DNA of 64,000 nt from assembly GCA_040954595.2 (NCBI GenBank), contig CM082585.2, positions 7,502,001 through 7,566,000 of the forward strand, in the 5' to 3' direction. The position numbers and the translations under genes were made by a program. Below, in pieces: positions 12,701 through 24,370 of this stretch. The DNA comes from Balanoglossus misakiensis (taxonomy: Eukaryota; Hemichordata). The notes beneath the pieces are model-generated. The model saw only the letters and a program-made list of their open reading frames with translations. It had not been told where the DNA came from and ran no database searches. Within the stretch, counting starts at the first letter, position 1. Each line of letters opens with the position of its first letter.

Positions 12701-15700
12701 TGATTAGTTGATTGATTAGTTGATTGATTGATTGAAAGACTGTTTGAGTAAGTCATTGAATGAATGAATGAATGAATGAATGAATGAATGAATGAATGAA
12801 TGAATGAATGAATGAATGAATGAATGAATGAATGAATGAATTGAATTGAATATTGGATGAATGAATAGAAGAATGGATGAAAAGTCAGAAATGACAGCCA
12901 CGCCCACATACACCACCAGGCGAGTGTTTATATTTGGAAACATGGTTGGAACTCGGTGTATGTCATTACCCCAGGTCTAGACCTGTTCCACTTGCGGGAA
13001 GAAAATTCTAAAAATGTCGTACTTTGGGGGAAAAACTCAAAAAATGCCATTGCATCCAGACGGGCGACACAGATATGCAAATCGTTTGGCACCTTTCCGC
13101 TGCACAGGATTTTTTTTTCAGCACACGTAATTCAGTCGCGGGCCACTTGTGTTACTTTATTTGCAATACACCCATTCATCAAGTTGCTTGGAGGGGAATG
13201 AACGGGGGTAAAAAACCACCACTTCATCTATACACGCTCCAGCGAGTTGAAATGCGGAGTTTAATCCCTCCGTTCACAATCACAAAGTGCCTTGCGCGGA
13301 TGTTTTGACATGACGTGAAGTGGCTGGCGGTGGGTGAACAGAAGTCACTTGTTCGCTTCTGTGTATGTGTGGCCGCGTTGACACACACACCGAGGAAATT
13401 TGCTTTCTTGATTTGAAAGAATGCGACCAATGGGTTTGCGGACCCCTTTCCTCTGCTTTGAAGGAAGACCCTCAATGCATCATGTGACGATAAGCGTTGT
13501 ACCCATGATACTTTTCGAAACCATTGACACAACATCACTAAAAATCTCCATCTCGCCACTGACCCCCCCCCCCCCCCCTCCCGAAATCGCGGCCATAAAT
13601 CCACAACCAAATGCATACGTTTACCACTTTTACTGTCTGAATTTCTCGGATGTTTGTCGAATACTCAGCACTTATTCCTATTAATACGACATAAATGGGC
13701 GCCCATACTTTTGAGAGTTTAAGATAAACCCTCAGCTTGTCGTCATGGCGATATCGAGGGCGCCATATATGAACAATATGGCATACAAAAGACCGACGGA
13801 ACGATCTCGGGTTTCAAACTTTCAAAAGAATAAAAATTTAAAAGGCGTATCATATAAACCTGTCCAGACGCGGCAAAGATACAGCCACCCTAACAGTTAC
13901 AAAGACGGCCACTCAAAGTGAAAGATCAAACACGAAACTAACACGCGGGGGCGACGCATTCATTTCTTTCCCAAGTGGGGTTTCCCGGGAGATAAAGTTT
14001 CCAACTTCTTCGCTGACAGGTACACTTCGTAAGATCACTCATCGACTTACACAATTTAAAAGCAGCTGAAAAATACACATTCTATACTGTTTTCCCTCGT
14101 GTGGTCCTTATAGGATATCCGAAATCACAACAAACATCAGAAGCCCTCTTAAGTCGTATACACCCATATCCCATTAGTGTCGGGGAAAAAAGTTTATCGA
14201 AATGCAAGATTTAGCCCTAAACATTAAGTGTACGAAAGGCCCTTTCATAATTCTTACTAAAATACTTCAAAGTTGTTTAATCTACTGTACAATGTAAAAT
14301 TCATGTCAAAATGGCAGCACAAAAACATCCAAGGAAATCGAAACGTGTCGTCACGTGCTAACTGTCATGCTGGAACTTAGAGGAAATAAATACCTGTCAA
14401 CTAAATCTTTTCAATGCTGTATTCCAAGACAACCAGACGTTAGACTGCGCTATGGCTCTCTTTACCTGGCGTAATATTACCCGCCATGAATGAAGCATTG
14501 TTCCCAATGAACATTTGTATGTACGAGACGATGGTGCATGCTTGTGAACTAGTTCGCCTCTGTGGATTTTTCAGTTTTGACGGGATGTCATCGGAAATGA
14601 GCTCTTGCGAAAACAACCAACTAAACAAAACAGGTTAGCGTAACCTGTTGTAGGGCGAGGTCTCAGTAAGCCCTATAACACATCTACACTTTTCAAAGCT
14701 GAACTTCAGTCGCAACTTACATGGCTGCAGATTTTGTAGTTTTATGTTCCCAATGAAAATTCCTCTGCGGTCAACACGTTTGGAGAATAACGCGATCCAG
14801 GATATTTTATTAACCTCTTCAAAGAATCGGGTTGGCCTCCGTGTGGGACCTCCATTTTAATGTCAATTACTGGACCAAAGTAGAAGCAAATTGATTTCCA
14901 TTTCTCATGCCATAGGTGAAAGGAATTAGCAGGTCGATATCAGGCGAAGGAGGGGGGGGGGGTTAAATTGTGACTTTTAAAATGGAGTGAACGTCACCGA
15001 ATTGAGGCCCGGCTCCCAAGAATGGTCTATTTTAGGATTTGTTCGTGAGACGACCTGGTTTACTCGCTTCCGTACTTTGTCCACATTCACTTGGCATGCG
15101 TGCGACTTGCAGGCCACTTGGCACTTGAAAAGTGCTTCGCCTACAAAGCAAAGTGCTTAACATACGACACAAACTGTGAAACATTCCAAACACATAGTTA
15201 TGATAAAGTTGCCCTTGTCTAAGTCAGTTGCCCGTCCCTTTCTTCGTTACAACTTTGAACGCGTCATTGCTGCAGTGCATGCCATGCCATGCTGCGAAGA
15301 TATCTCGTGAGGTGAGGCGACTGATCACCAACTATGACCCAATTAAAGTTAATATTCGTCTCCTGCGGTAAACAAGCTACGCAGGTCGAAATACAAATTT
15401 CTTCAACTTTGGTGCGGTAACTCTGGATTCATCACAAATCGTTCTCAGACTTTCCATATTGCTTATTGCTGATTTCTGCCTGATTGTATCAAAGTTCACA
15501 AGTGCGGAACGTAGCAGTACAGTCCCGGACAGCAGCTCAGACAGGGATATTATTTGTGCCCATGAAACGCGTAAAAAACTCTTTTTGGCTGTAAACTCTG
15601 TTGGCTGTCCCCATTAGTACATCATTGTCGAGTAGTTAACTGCCCTTAATGAGTTTGACATTCATGCTACAAGTGGCAGAGTCGATTACAGATATTGCGC

Positions 15701-18700
15701 TTCTTGAGGATTTTGATAAGTTCACATGCCAGGTAGTGGCATTTAGTCGTTTGGAGGAGCTGAAAAAGAAATGTACTTGGTACGAAAAATAATAATACTG
15801 TTTCAGCCTGTACTGGGATATTGAGAACACTTCAAGTGAGAAAAACGTCCGTGACATCAGATATCCCAGGCCACCGTGTCAAATCCTAGCTTCTGTGTGT
15901 TACTCTGATTGCTATTTCAAGTGCAGGCACGCAGTCAGCAGGAGGTCTGCGGGCGGATAAATTCGCCGCTCTTGAGACTTCGGGACACGTTCGGAAACAA
16001 CACGCACGGTGGAGATCGTGTTTACGCTTTTGAAAGATTATGTCGTGAATTGAAGGCCGGCTTATACAGAGCCTCGCATGCGATATAGGCAAATTAATCT
16101 GGGTTTTATGTAAATAAGCCTGGTGCTCGCAGACAACCGCTTGTGTATCCAGACACTTGCGTTGAAAGGTTGTTTGGGGACACTGAATGACCGGAAGTAT
16201 TATCCGTTTCAAGGGGGCACAGAAAACCACTGACCCGAAAATTTGGCGGCAACAGTCGACCTTACAGCAAAATGAGTTGCCAAGAAAGACGTTTAGGAGT
16301 TAGGGATATGGAAAACGGGAACCAATTTCTAACAGCATTATTATGAATAACAAAATCTGTAAAGTAAAAATTCTAATGTGGCTATCACAACATTGGCTGT
16401 AACTTTTCGCTATGATTCCAGTATTTTTGTTTTGCGTAAAATCTACTGCGGTTTCTTGTTCAAATTCCGAAACTCGAGACTTCATTCGAGTCCCCGTTCC
16501 TAGATTTAGGAGTTACAATAAAGTCGTTTGTTTTCAGTTTTGTAAAATGTCCGTGGGGCAAATTGTCTAGCTTGCCCCAGCCACAACCCTCGAAAACTGC
16601 ACGTGTCAGAACGAATATTTGTAAAGTTGGACGGTAGGCACCAGGAGACGCAGTGTGCTCCATTGCTGCGCTGTACCGGCTCACGGATCATTGATCTGCG
16701 AAATGTGATTTCCAAGTGTCGACGACCAGTGCATTTACAGGATTTTAAAATCCAGCTGGACCAGGCAGGTTGCCAGAAGGGCTTTCAGCGCACCCAGACG
16801 TCCCCCACAACCATTCCACAAACATCATGCAATAATTCGGTAGCCCAAGGCTGGCCTTACAAGATTTAATGCAAGAGCGTTTTCCCCAATGTTCGACACA
16901 GGAGAACCAAGAAACGATGTACACCTGGGGCAAGTTACACTGTGCAGAGCCGGACGAATATATACGAGACGACTTCATAACACATTTTCACACAAACGTG
17001 CCCGGAAAAACCAATTACCGTTAATCGTCATATGCTTCCAGTTAAAATAAAAAGAGGCCGTTAACGGTTATGGGAAGCGGAGAGTGGTCAAGGAAGACTG
17101 CCAACAGCAAGCAGATGAAGTAATGACGTAAGAAGGCGAAAAAGTACATTATTGTCCTGTGGCTGGTTCACAAAAGTAGCGTTTTGCCGACATTTGAAAC
17201 TCTCCACCGCTCGGGTGTCGTCTATCCAGGTGAAAACGAGGCACGCAGTTGGTATGGTGATTAACCAAGTCTCGCGAGATCTCGCAGTAAGCGGGAAATC
17301 ATATATTGTCAATATGTGGACGTTATATATCCTGCAGATAATACGACAGCCCGCAGAGCGACCCGAATATGCACTGAAGTATTTTCCCGTGTTGGTTGAG
17401 AACGGCAACTCCTTGAATTCCTCACACAACTTTTCGTTCCACACCTTTCCTGGTGACTTCCGGTCGTGCAGAGATTTTGGGCTGGAATCTGTCGTCTCGA
17501 CAAATTCTTTCCCCTGTCGCCATTACTACGCCCTGTGGGTGTTTGGCTATTTTAAGGATTTTCTTATTCGGTAGAATTCTGCTTGTTTATGGAAAACGTC
17601 GGCTGTTTTTGGTGTAAAGGGAACCCCGTTTGAATTCCGGGAGGGGAGCTAAATGCCAAACTGTTTAGGGCTACATTTGTATGTCAATTCTCCCGTCCAA
17701 ATCTGCGAATACAGTGTTGTGTTGACTGATGATGTAAGGAAATGTGGCATGACATATTATAATGTGATATGATGTACTGTGATGTAAGGTATGGTAAAAG
17801 AGGCGTGTGAAAGCGCATTATTTGATGTGATGTGATCAAACGTGCTGCAGTATAGGTGAAAAGTTTGCGATACAGATCGCGTTTATGTTTCAGATATCAT
17901 GAGAACTCCTGTGCATAAACCGTACTCTAAACTCTCACACATTCACAAAGTATGATGAAGGCACGTATCAACGTGTATGTTTAGGCGACCTAACTGCGTA
18001 GGATGACATCCGTGTAAACGTTTCATTTTCACATGTGTGTAGCACAAGAGTAATATCGACAATTTCATTCTGTTTTCGTTTCCGTAACAACAGTTATTGT
18101 AAATGCAGAAGAAACAGCGAGATGAGTTTATTGGGGATAGTGTGGCCATAAGTGCAGGGTGTCATAATTTGATAAGCGCCTGTCGTTTCCACTTGTTGCG
18201 TCTCATTTTAAAACATTACAGCATATTTGCGGACGCTGTTTTCTGTCTAGTCTGGCCGACAGGGACATCCATATGCTTTGCGTTTGGGGAATTAACTTGA
18301 AACGCAGATGCCCTGATCACCGAATAAACTCGAAGGTCGGAGACCTTGTTGCAGCGGAAGGGTCTGTGCATGGGCGGCGAGACTGTATCAGGGCAGTTGT
18401 GTAATTCAATAGTCTAGCCAACATTTGTTGTGTAGACCTAAATTTCCAAGTGATCCCTCACGATTTCTGAGGAGAGTTACATACGCACACGTCTTTTCTG
18501 TATTTGAGCGTTGGTGCGAGTGGTTCCATTACATGGGAAATCCACGTTTTTTCGCCCAAATTGCCTTTCATTTGTTTTGTTTGTTTGTTATGAGTCATTA
18601 AGTCGGTCAGTCACACTTGTTGTCAAACCTGCAAATTCAGAGACTTTGAAGGGTTTATAACAGACCCGCCATTGTGGTTCACCGTCGCATTGCCGAAGTG

Positions 18701-19046
18701 ACAAACTCCTTGCACACGGAGAAATAAACAAAAGTGTCGCATAATTTCACATATTCTGAGGAAGTGTTAATTCCCACCTTGCATGCACGGAGTCCCGGAA
18801 AAGTCCCAACCCTGACTCAAATCGTGCCCCGTGCCCGATGAAGTACACAGCGCGTGCGATGCATAAAACTTGGCCTACCTGGCACAGTTCATCCAAAGGC
18901 ACGCATCCTTCATCGCCACTCCTGTCATCATCCTTAACTTCGAAGGGCTCGGTGGAGTGAGGCTTTCCATCGACACTTCCACGACCGAAGACGATGGCCA
19001 AACAGCAGATCAACAAGGCACCAGCACGATATCCCTCGGTTACCAT
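1..19046 (-). CDS. Giant secreted Ser/Thr-rich proteoglycan-like protein, gene span (C-terminus outside window)
   Basis: Three exons on the minus strand join in frame: 19046-18879, 10057-9964 and 9714 running off position 1. The introns are phase 0 and phase 1, with GT-AG ends. The predicted product starts with a hydrophobic signal peptide. A short segment with seven cysteines and an amphipathic helix follows (residues about 45-133). After that come more than 3,190 residues of Ser/Thr/Pro/Glu-rich sequence, almost free of cysteine. About 25 Ser-Gly-Asp/Glu sites, usually preceded by acidic residues, resemble chondroitin/heparan sulphate attachment sites, so an extracellular matrix or cell-surface proteoglycan or mucin is the likely role (inference). 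No catalytic, lectin, link or Ig domain is visible in this part. The missing C-terminus could hold the domain that names the family. The protein is not recognised. The signal peptide, phase agreement and uninterrupted frame make the gene itself secure. Confidence 0.85.
61..2940 (-). repeat. About ten degenerate IGAPSPP-type protein modules in the giant exon
   Basis: On the minus strand the core P-V-x-I-G-A-P-S-P-P recurs near 2930, 2750, 2200, 1820, 1600, 1280, 810, 640, 250 and 70. Intervals range from about 60 to 185 codons. The best-kept copies (about 1820, 1600, 810, 640, 250) read IGAPSPP or VGAPSPP and are followed by Ser/Arg/Asp. Copies near 2750, 2200 and 1280 are worn (for example VSPPTPP, VASPGP). 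The core is usually preceded by a basic-Pro stretch (x-P-K-x-T-I-P). No SG(D/E) sites occur in this zone. Confidence 0.8.
5821..6171 (-). repeat. Tandem 41/38-codon modules inside the giant exon
   Basis: The segment 5821-5943 (123 nt) is repeated at 5944-6057 with only a few changes and a 9-nt shortening. A third, more diverged copy starts at 6058. Each unit encodes a SGDG site, a run of serines and a TTQPFLMEGDV-like stretch. All lengths are multiples of three, so the frame is kept. The near identity of the first two copies points to recent duplication. Confidence 0.9.
6807..7544 (-). repeat. Two near-identical 369-nt (123-codon) tandem units inside the giant exon
   Basis: The units 6807-7175 and 7176-7544 match almost base for base. 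Each carries two GAG-like sites (ETSGDG and EISGDDG), a QKKHTQH stretch and a TKSGTQSQTT stretch. A third partial start follows at 7545, where the ESGDG motif is kept but the rest differs. This is recent in-frame expansion and a likely site of length polymorphism. Confidence 0.9.
9964..10057 (-). CDS. Exon 2 of the giant proteoglycan-like gene: CxC plus amphipathic helix
   Basis: This is a 94-nt exon bounded by a TTTCACAG acceptor and a GTAGGT donor, with 31 codons and one spare base. It encodes residues 57-87. A TCGCS pair of cysteines (62, 64) leads into a helix with hydrophobic residues at 68, 70, 71, 75, 78, 82, 85 and 86, which continues over the next splice junction. The pattern suits a short coiled coil or oligomerisation helix next to inter-chain disulphides (inference). 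The spare G joins TT of the next exon to make Val 88, keeping the frame of the 9.7-kb exon. The exon is too short to stand out without the neighbouring junctions. Confidence 0.85.
12696..12840. repeat. Compound tetranucleotide microsatellite (TGAT)n-(TGAA)21
   Basis: A TTGAT/TGAT-rich stretch (12696-12735) is followed after a short spacer by 21 perfect TGAA units (12757-12840). The reverse-frame SFIHSFIH-type open frames across it are artefacts of the repeat. Confidence 0.97.
13563..13578. repeat. Homopolymer C16
   Basis: Sixteen consecutive C bases in the 8.8-kb intron. The length is prone to sequencing and assembly error. Confidence 0.95.
18879..19046 (-). CDS. Exon 1 of the giant proteoglycan-like gene: signal peptide
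   Basis: Fifty-six codons start at ATG 19046 and end at CAG before a GTAGGC donor. Residues 1-8 are polar with one Arg. Residues 9-21 form a hydrophobic core (GALLICCLAIVFG), and a small-residue cleavage region follows near GRGS, a classic secretory signal. The mature start is acidic and already carries one SGD site (S43-G44-D45), followed by cysteines 48 and 55. The ATG is the first in this frame after a stretch with no conserved look. The Kozak context (ACC before ATGG) is good. The exon ends in phase 0, matching the exon at 10057. Confidence 0.85.
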
Positions 19047-19920
19047 GGTAACACCTTGGGCCCGGCTCGAATCACGTCATGAGGAAACTTTGCTCTTTGT
19101 TCGGACAACTTTTCTCATCGGACCAAAAAAAAAACTCGCCCAGAAAAAAAGATACAGCTCGCGATCGACTCGACTGGAGTGTTACCTCGTAGGATCCTCA
19201 GCTTTCTCCTGTATAAATGTCTGCAGGCTACAGAAGCTGCCCCCACGTTACCCGGGCGAGCAAGCCGACGAATATAAGAGAACTTTGTGAAAGTGCTGAC
19301 CCCAACACTCGACCTTAAGCTCTCCACCACATACCGCAAGATTCTCAACCCAAACGTCGCTACAGGGTGCTTACATTGTACGGAAGCCAAAAAAAAGCGA
19401 GTATCTCGCATCGATCAGGAGTCTTTATCGGCTCAACCAGATTTTCCGCCGATTTTTGTCTCTTGGAAACTTTCCCATTGGAATGTTTTTTAAATTAGCG
19501 GAATTATGACGGAACAAATTAGGCTGTAGTGTTTTCGTGATTTGCTGTGGGCGAGATTACTGGAATCCTCCCCCGAGTGATTTGCGGAGACAGCGACCTG
19601 CTATAACGGGGGTGGATACACTCCTGCACCCAGACACAATATTATTAACAGTCTCCGGTTCTAATTTTCAATTCAATGCGGCGGATTTTGGCTTCTTGTC
19701 ACCCATAATGGGGTGAAATGTTGTCCGCATCATTTGTAGGTTTAAGAAGCCCACAAAGGCCGCCCTTGTGACTGTAATCTATTAACGGGTCTTACACAAC
19801 ACACTTTTCATCAGCCCCGTGATTTTCAGGTACATGTATATTCATTCCAGGGACTTTCAAAAGAGTTTGAAACTCGCTCGAGGAAAACTGTCTCCGAGTA
19901 TATCATGAGTATACTGGTGT

Positions 19921-19993
19921 TTAGCCTGGTCTCCATACCCAGTGTGTTTTAGATAGACTTGTGGGTGAGTCTATCTAAAACACACCAGGCTAA
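19921..19993. repeat. Foldback element with perfect 18-bp stem and outer 10-bp arms
   Basis: The arms 19942-19959 and 19968-19985 are exact reverse complements around an 8-nt loop. An outer pair, 19921-19930 and 19984-19993, is also exact. The left side carries an extra 11 nt between the two arm segments. This looks like a small foldback or MITE-like remnant with an internal insertion, or a strong RNA hairpin. No target-site duplication is obvious. Confidence 0.8.
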
Positions 19994-21180
19994 CTGGCGT
20001 TCTATCTTCACAGAACTCTAACGCGCGTTGCAAGCTTGGTGACGTGTTTATCAAAACCGCTCACATCTGTGATTATTTGTCATTAACGTAACGCCAACTC
20101 GATCTGTTTACAGTTTTCCCCGCGAAATATTTTAGATATGCTGCCGTGATAGGCGGCAAGCATCGCGGATGCCGTGTTCTCTCCCGTGACCTCTGCCCAA
20201 GTTCACAGCGGCTGTCGCTGGGTCGCCGCAAGGCTGGAAGTGCGCTCAGGCTGCAAGTTCACGAAAGTACACGCAATTTGATGACGACCACCATGCATAG
20301 CGGTGTCACCGAGCACGCCTCTGAAAAGTTTAGCAGGAGTTCTTGTCCTTAAACGAGGCTTTGTTTTCTTTCCGTCAGGGGAAACTACAGAAATAAACGG
20401 GTCTTTCCAGTTTTGCGCCTTCAGCTACGTCTGGGTGCTTTGTATGAACTCAGGGCAACTAGAGAGATACCAGTATTGGCCATATGCTCAGATCTGCCCC
20501 AGACGACAGATGTATATATACGTCACCAACTCGCAATTAGACTGACAAGTAGTTGTTTCCGAGTTCATGAGTGCTACTGCTGTAGCATCCCTCAAATGTT
20601 TAATTGATTGAGAGTAAAATAAAGTTCGGCGATCTAAATCCAGAAATCACTATGTTGACCGTGGAAGAACGTCACATATAGCAAACGGGGTTTAAAGGCG
20701 AGTGGGCTGTTTCAATATAATGAACTGTATATTTCAGTCATTAAGAAATGTATATAGCCTGTTATTCCCTTCGACCAACGGTGCCCGTCAGAGATTATTT
20801 ATTTAGCCAAAACTGCGTACCAATTTAGCCCAATGGGTATTATATCGACGCCATACAGCAACGTGGTCAAAATATATCAAGTAATGAACCTGAGGCGATT
20901 GAAGCAGCCACTTTGGGTTGTATTGTTTATTTGAATTTGGAAACAAAAGAGGATTTCCCACAAAGATTCCTGCAACTGAAGACGAAATTTACCTAAACGA
21001 CGAAAATGCTTTCTAAACCAAATCGAACCCGACACCATAGGCCCCCCTGATGGCAAGCTGTTCCGATTGCCGGTTGATGTTTTTTTTTCTCTCAGATGTG
21101 GGCGGGATGCAAAACGAACGCATATACCCTAAATAGGGTTTCTTTGATTTGGTTCGTTCTCCTTGCAGAAGCCACTTCAG

Positions 21181-21195
21181 TGGTGGTGGTGGTGG

Positions 21196-21228
<33 letters not shown>

Positions 21229-21263
21229 GGATGATGATGATGATGAGGATGATGATGATGATG
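21181..21263. repeat. TGG then TGA trinucleotide microsatellite
   Basis: Five TGG/GGT units grade into about 20 imperfect GAT units. The poly-Ser and poly-Met frames across it are artefacts. Confidence 0.95.
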
Positions 21264-23644
21264 TGTCATTCATTAGACGACTTTGGGGCGACCGGTTTTG
21301 ACCATAGACTGCACATTCCCTCACTACTTTGCATATAAATGGAATAATAGCACCATTGAATACTTCGAGAGGAAAATTAAAAAAAAACTCTGGTATATAA
21401 ATGTCAAATAATATAAACAATTTTATGTATATATCAAAGAGATATACAATGAAGTCTCTGGTTTGAGTTAGTCAGACCACACAAGTGCTCTGGGACAAGT
21501 AACGCCTAAGTGACAGCCTCGGAGTGTTTCAAATGACACCTTCGTCATAACTCGGTGATATTCCGAAACTGTATTCTCATTTGTTTGACAACACATATAT
21601 ACTGAAGATTCGAGTTGATGGGCTTTTCTCAATTTCGCGTAGTTTAATTTAAAAGTCTCTGAAAGACGCACGAAGTTTACTGTAAAAATGCACATCAGGA
21701 AAGACTTTCAAAACTTATCATCATATGACCTTGTTTGATTATTTTTTTGTGAAATAACTGACATAGAGGGCGCTGTTGTGTTCGAACAGGTTGCGAGTCG
21801 AGCAAGTGCATAACTGCCTTCTCATCTTCGCTGTTGAAAATGTCCTTTATACCAGCACAAGTCACGTGCAAACAGGTCAAAGTTATTATTGGGGTCATCA
21901 CTACGACAACACTGCACTGTGTACTTCAAGGCCAACTACATTTCGTATTTATGTATGCGTGTCTCCTTCCCTACACACCTTCACAGGTGTTTGTAAACAC
22001 TGCCTTGCGCAACAAGAATACTAGTACACGTACAATGTATTCTGCAAAGGGCTTTTGAAACAAGGGTGCCCCCTTGAGTGCGTCATTCTATGAAGGACAA
22101 AAGTTGCGACAGGATTCACCATTGGTGGCGCTCTCATAAAAATGCATGCATTGCCTAAAATTTGGAGTAGGTCGATCCATTTTTACACCCACACTACACC
22201 ATATTTTTGACTGTTGAACCCAGCTGTTGACATACACGTAGGTGCGAGCCCGAAGCATACAGATAGGTGTTTGTGTGTATAACATTATAAATTTGATAAA
22301 ACTCATACGCGCTGTGTTCGCGCGTATGACGCCGCCGATGTTTGCATTCAATACTTCTTTTCTGGAAAGTGTCAAACTAGTGTGTAAGTGAGAAGTCCAT
22401 GACATCTTAAGCGTTGTTAAATTCGAAGAAATGCCCGAGAATTGAACATGCATATTGTTGAGTAATCCTTTGTCGGGCGTGACAAAGGATCGCCCGCATG
22501 TCTTGACTTCTAAAAGACCGCCTTCTGGCGCTTTCACGCCCCGCGAATTGCAAACGTTAACGGTTTTACGGTGTTTGATAATCATGATTTTTTGTTTGGT
22601 GGGCCTATGCGCTGCTGTTTGAAGTCTAATGATTCCGCAGAACATGAAATGCAAATGTACTGAATTTTACATGCTATTTTATTTCGGTTTATATTTTGTT
22701 TCACAAGATGTAAAAACAAACTCAAAGAGACAGCCGTGTCGGGGGTAAAACGGCGCGTACTGTGTGTGTTTCTTATAACTCGTCCCAAAAATATATGTAT
22801 GCTTTTCTTTTGAAATTATAGGCCAGCACCTGAGTTTTTCGCGTCTAAAGAGTAATGATAGATAAAAGTAACCTCTGCAAACAGTTACTGTAATAGCGCA
22901 CGAAACGTAGAACTTCATAGACTTGTGAGCTCAGCCAGAAACTGCGGTTAATGCATAAGATATGCATGTAGTCCATATCTTGTGTGGAGTAAGTAATATT
23001 TCAGCGAGAGAGGAAAAAAATGATGCACGCATGATGATATTTTAAAAACTGAGCGCCTGGGCCACTGTGGTGCGCATCGCATGCACTGCGAAAATTCGAT
23101 TTTCATGGGTGGTCCGTATTTCGGGGGAATACCGTTTTATTTATTTAGAAGACTTCAATAATCGCTGGGGTAGCCGCGCCCGCAGTCGCCGGTCGATATG
23201 CGACGGTGTAGTTGTTGTAAACACCGAATGATCTATGGCAGGACCAACTCGAAGACATAAACTGGGTCAGATTGGCGATTGAATTCGTTTTTGTCAAAAC
23301 GAAAGTCAAATTGCGCTATCGTTTCTGTTCTTTTCTTTTCTTTACTTTATAGAAGACTTCCGTTTTCTTAATGAGATCTTTTTGTCCCACCCTGAATCAA
23401 CTCGTAAGGAGCTTAAAACATCCATTGAAAAGTATGCCCACGACTTTCTCTGCAACACAAAAGTCGTTTTCTAAAGGATTTTGGAGACTGAAGGGTGTCG
23501 GCTGTCGTTTTAGCGGGGTACGGCCCGAGCGAGCTCGATGTAACGGCGTTCGTCACCGTCCATGATTAACTTCCGGTCCTGGCGTGAGCGTTCGTGCGTG
23601 AATCCTGCGTCAGAATTCCTACTCACGGTGAACTTGCACTATCT

Positions 23645-23691
23645 ATCGATCGATCGGTGAATGACTTCACGCGATCGACCGATCGATCAAT
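23645..23691. repeat. GATC-rich foldback about 1.2 kb upstream of the YAP start codon
   Basis: The arms 23645-23658 and 23678-23691 match in 13 of 14 positions as reverse complements. An inner hairpin (GTGAA 23657-23661, TTCAC 23666-23670) has a four-base loop. The element could be a cruciform, a regulatory palindrome array or a small repeat remnant. Confidence 0.7.
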
Positions 23692-24358
23692 CAACTCCCG
23701 GCGATCTGTTTGCTTCCTTGTATTACTAGTACTTCACCGCATTGGCCTCTGCACCCATCGTCGCTATTAAAACAATTAAAATGACGATAGATGCGTTACA
23801 ATTGCTACGTGCGTCCGTCCGCGTTCATTCCGATGGAGCATTTCGCAGGGCCCTCGACACAAGCTCTGCTTAACAAAACTAGTGTTAACACACAATTGTC
23901 ACTTTAAGTAACACCTGTTGACAACTTTTTTATGTCATAAAAGTGGCGCCGAAACTTTAAATACTGTTTCGCTATTGTTGTTCACTCAAAGGGAAACCAT
24001 AAATGGTATTGTGTTAAGGGTACGGTTTCCAGACTCCCCTAAAATTACGGGTACCACCTACGTATTTCCAGTTCCAAAAAAATCGTTCAAATCCACCAGA
24101 ATGTGTTTCTGGAACAAGAAGACTTTGTGTTCAGCCGTTGGTAGAAGCGCGAACTGTGTTTCAGAGGTTTTAGAAACCTCTACTACTTAACTGACCTGTT
24201 TCTATTTTGAGAGGCAGGAAACGACAGTACCGTGCTTGTTTTACACACAACGCTCCATCACAGAGGGTACCGCGGGTAATAGACCCTGTGAATTGCCCGA
24301 GCTGATTGGACGACACCGTGATTGTCGCTATAGTAACTGTCACACCCTTGTAATCCTG

Positions 24359-24370
24359 ACTGACGTCAGT
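24359..24370. promoter_or_regulatory. Perfect 12-bp palindrome with CRE core, about 0.5 kb upstream of YAP
   Basis: ACTGACGTCAGT is a perfect palindrome with the full TGACGTCA CREB/ATF site at its centre. It lies 516 bp before the YAP initiation codon, where a proximal promoter or 5' leader would be expected. Function is inferred from position and motif only. Confidence 0.45.

Larger units (their letters stand above)
10058..18878 (-). other. Intron 1 of the giant proteoglycan-like gene (8.8 kb), no supported gene
   Basis: No open frame here looks like a protein family, and codon usage looks random. The longest frame (17152-17574 plus, 140 codons) has no recognisable domain. Contents are simple repeats at 12696-12840, a C run at 13563-13578, a G run near 14953, and a degenerate TGATGTGA-rich patch near 17720-17835. 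Regulatory elements may be present but none can be supported. Confidence 0.6.

Noticed and set aside
12577-12943. Minus-strand frames rich in SFIH
   Set aside because: They are translations of the TGAA microsatellite.
17152-17574. 140-codon plus-strand frame
   Set aside because: It lies in the 8.8-kb intron, starts at a non-ATG codon, shows no domain or splice support, and is within what chance allows in 64 kb.
21013-21420. 135-codon minus-strand frame with a poly-Ser run
   Set aside because: The run comes from the TGG/TGA microsatellite, and the flanks have no recognisable features.
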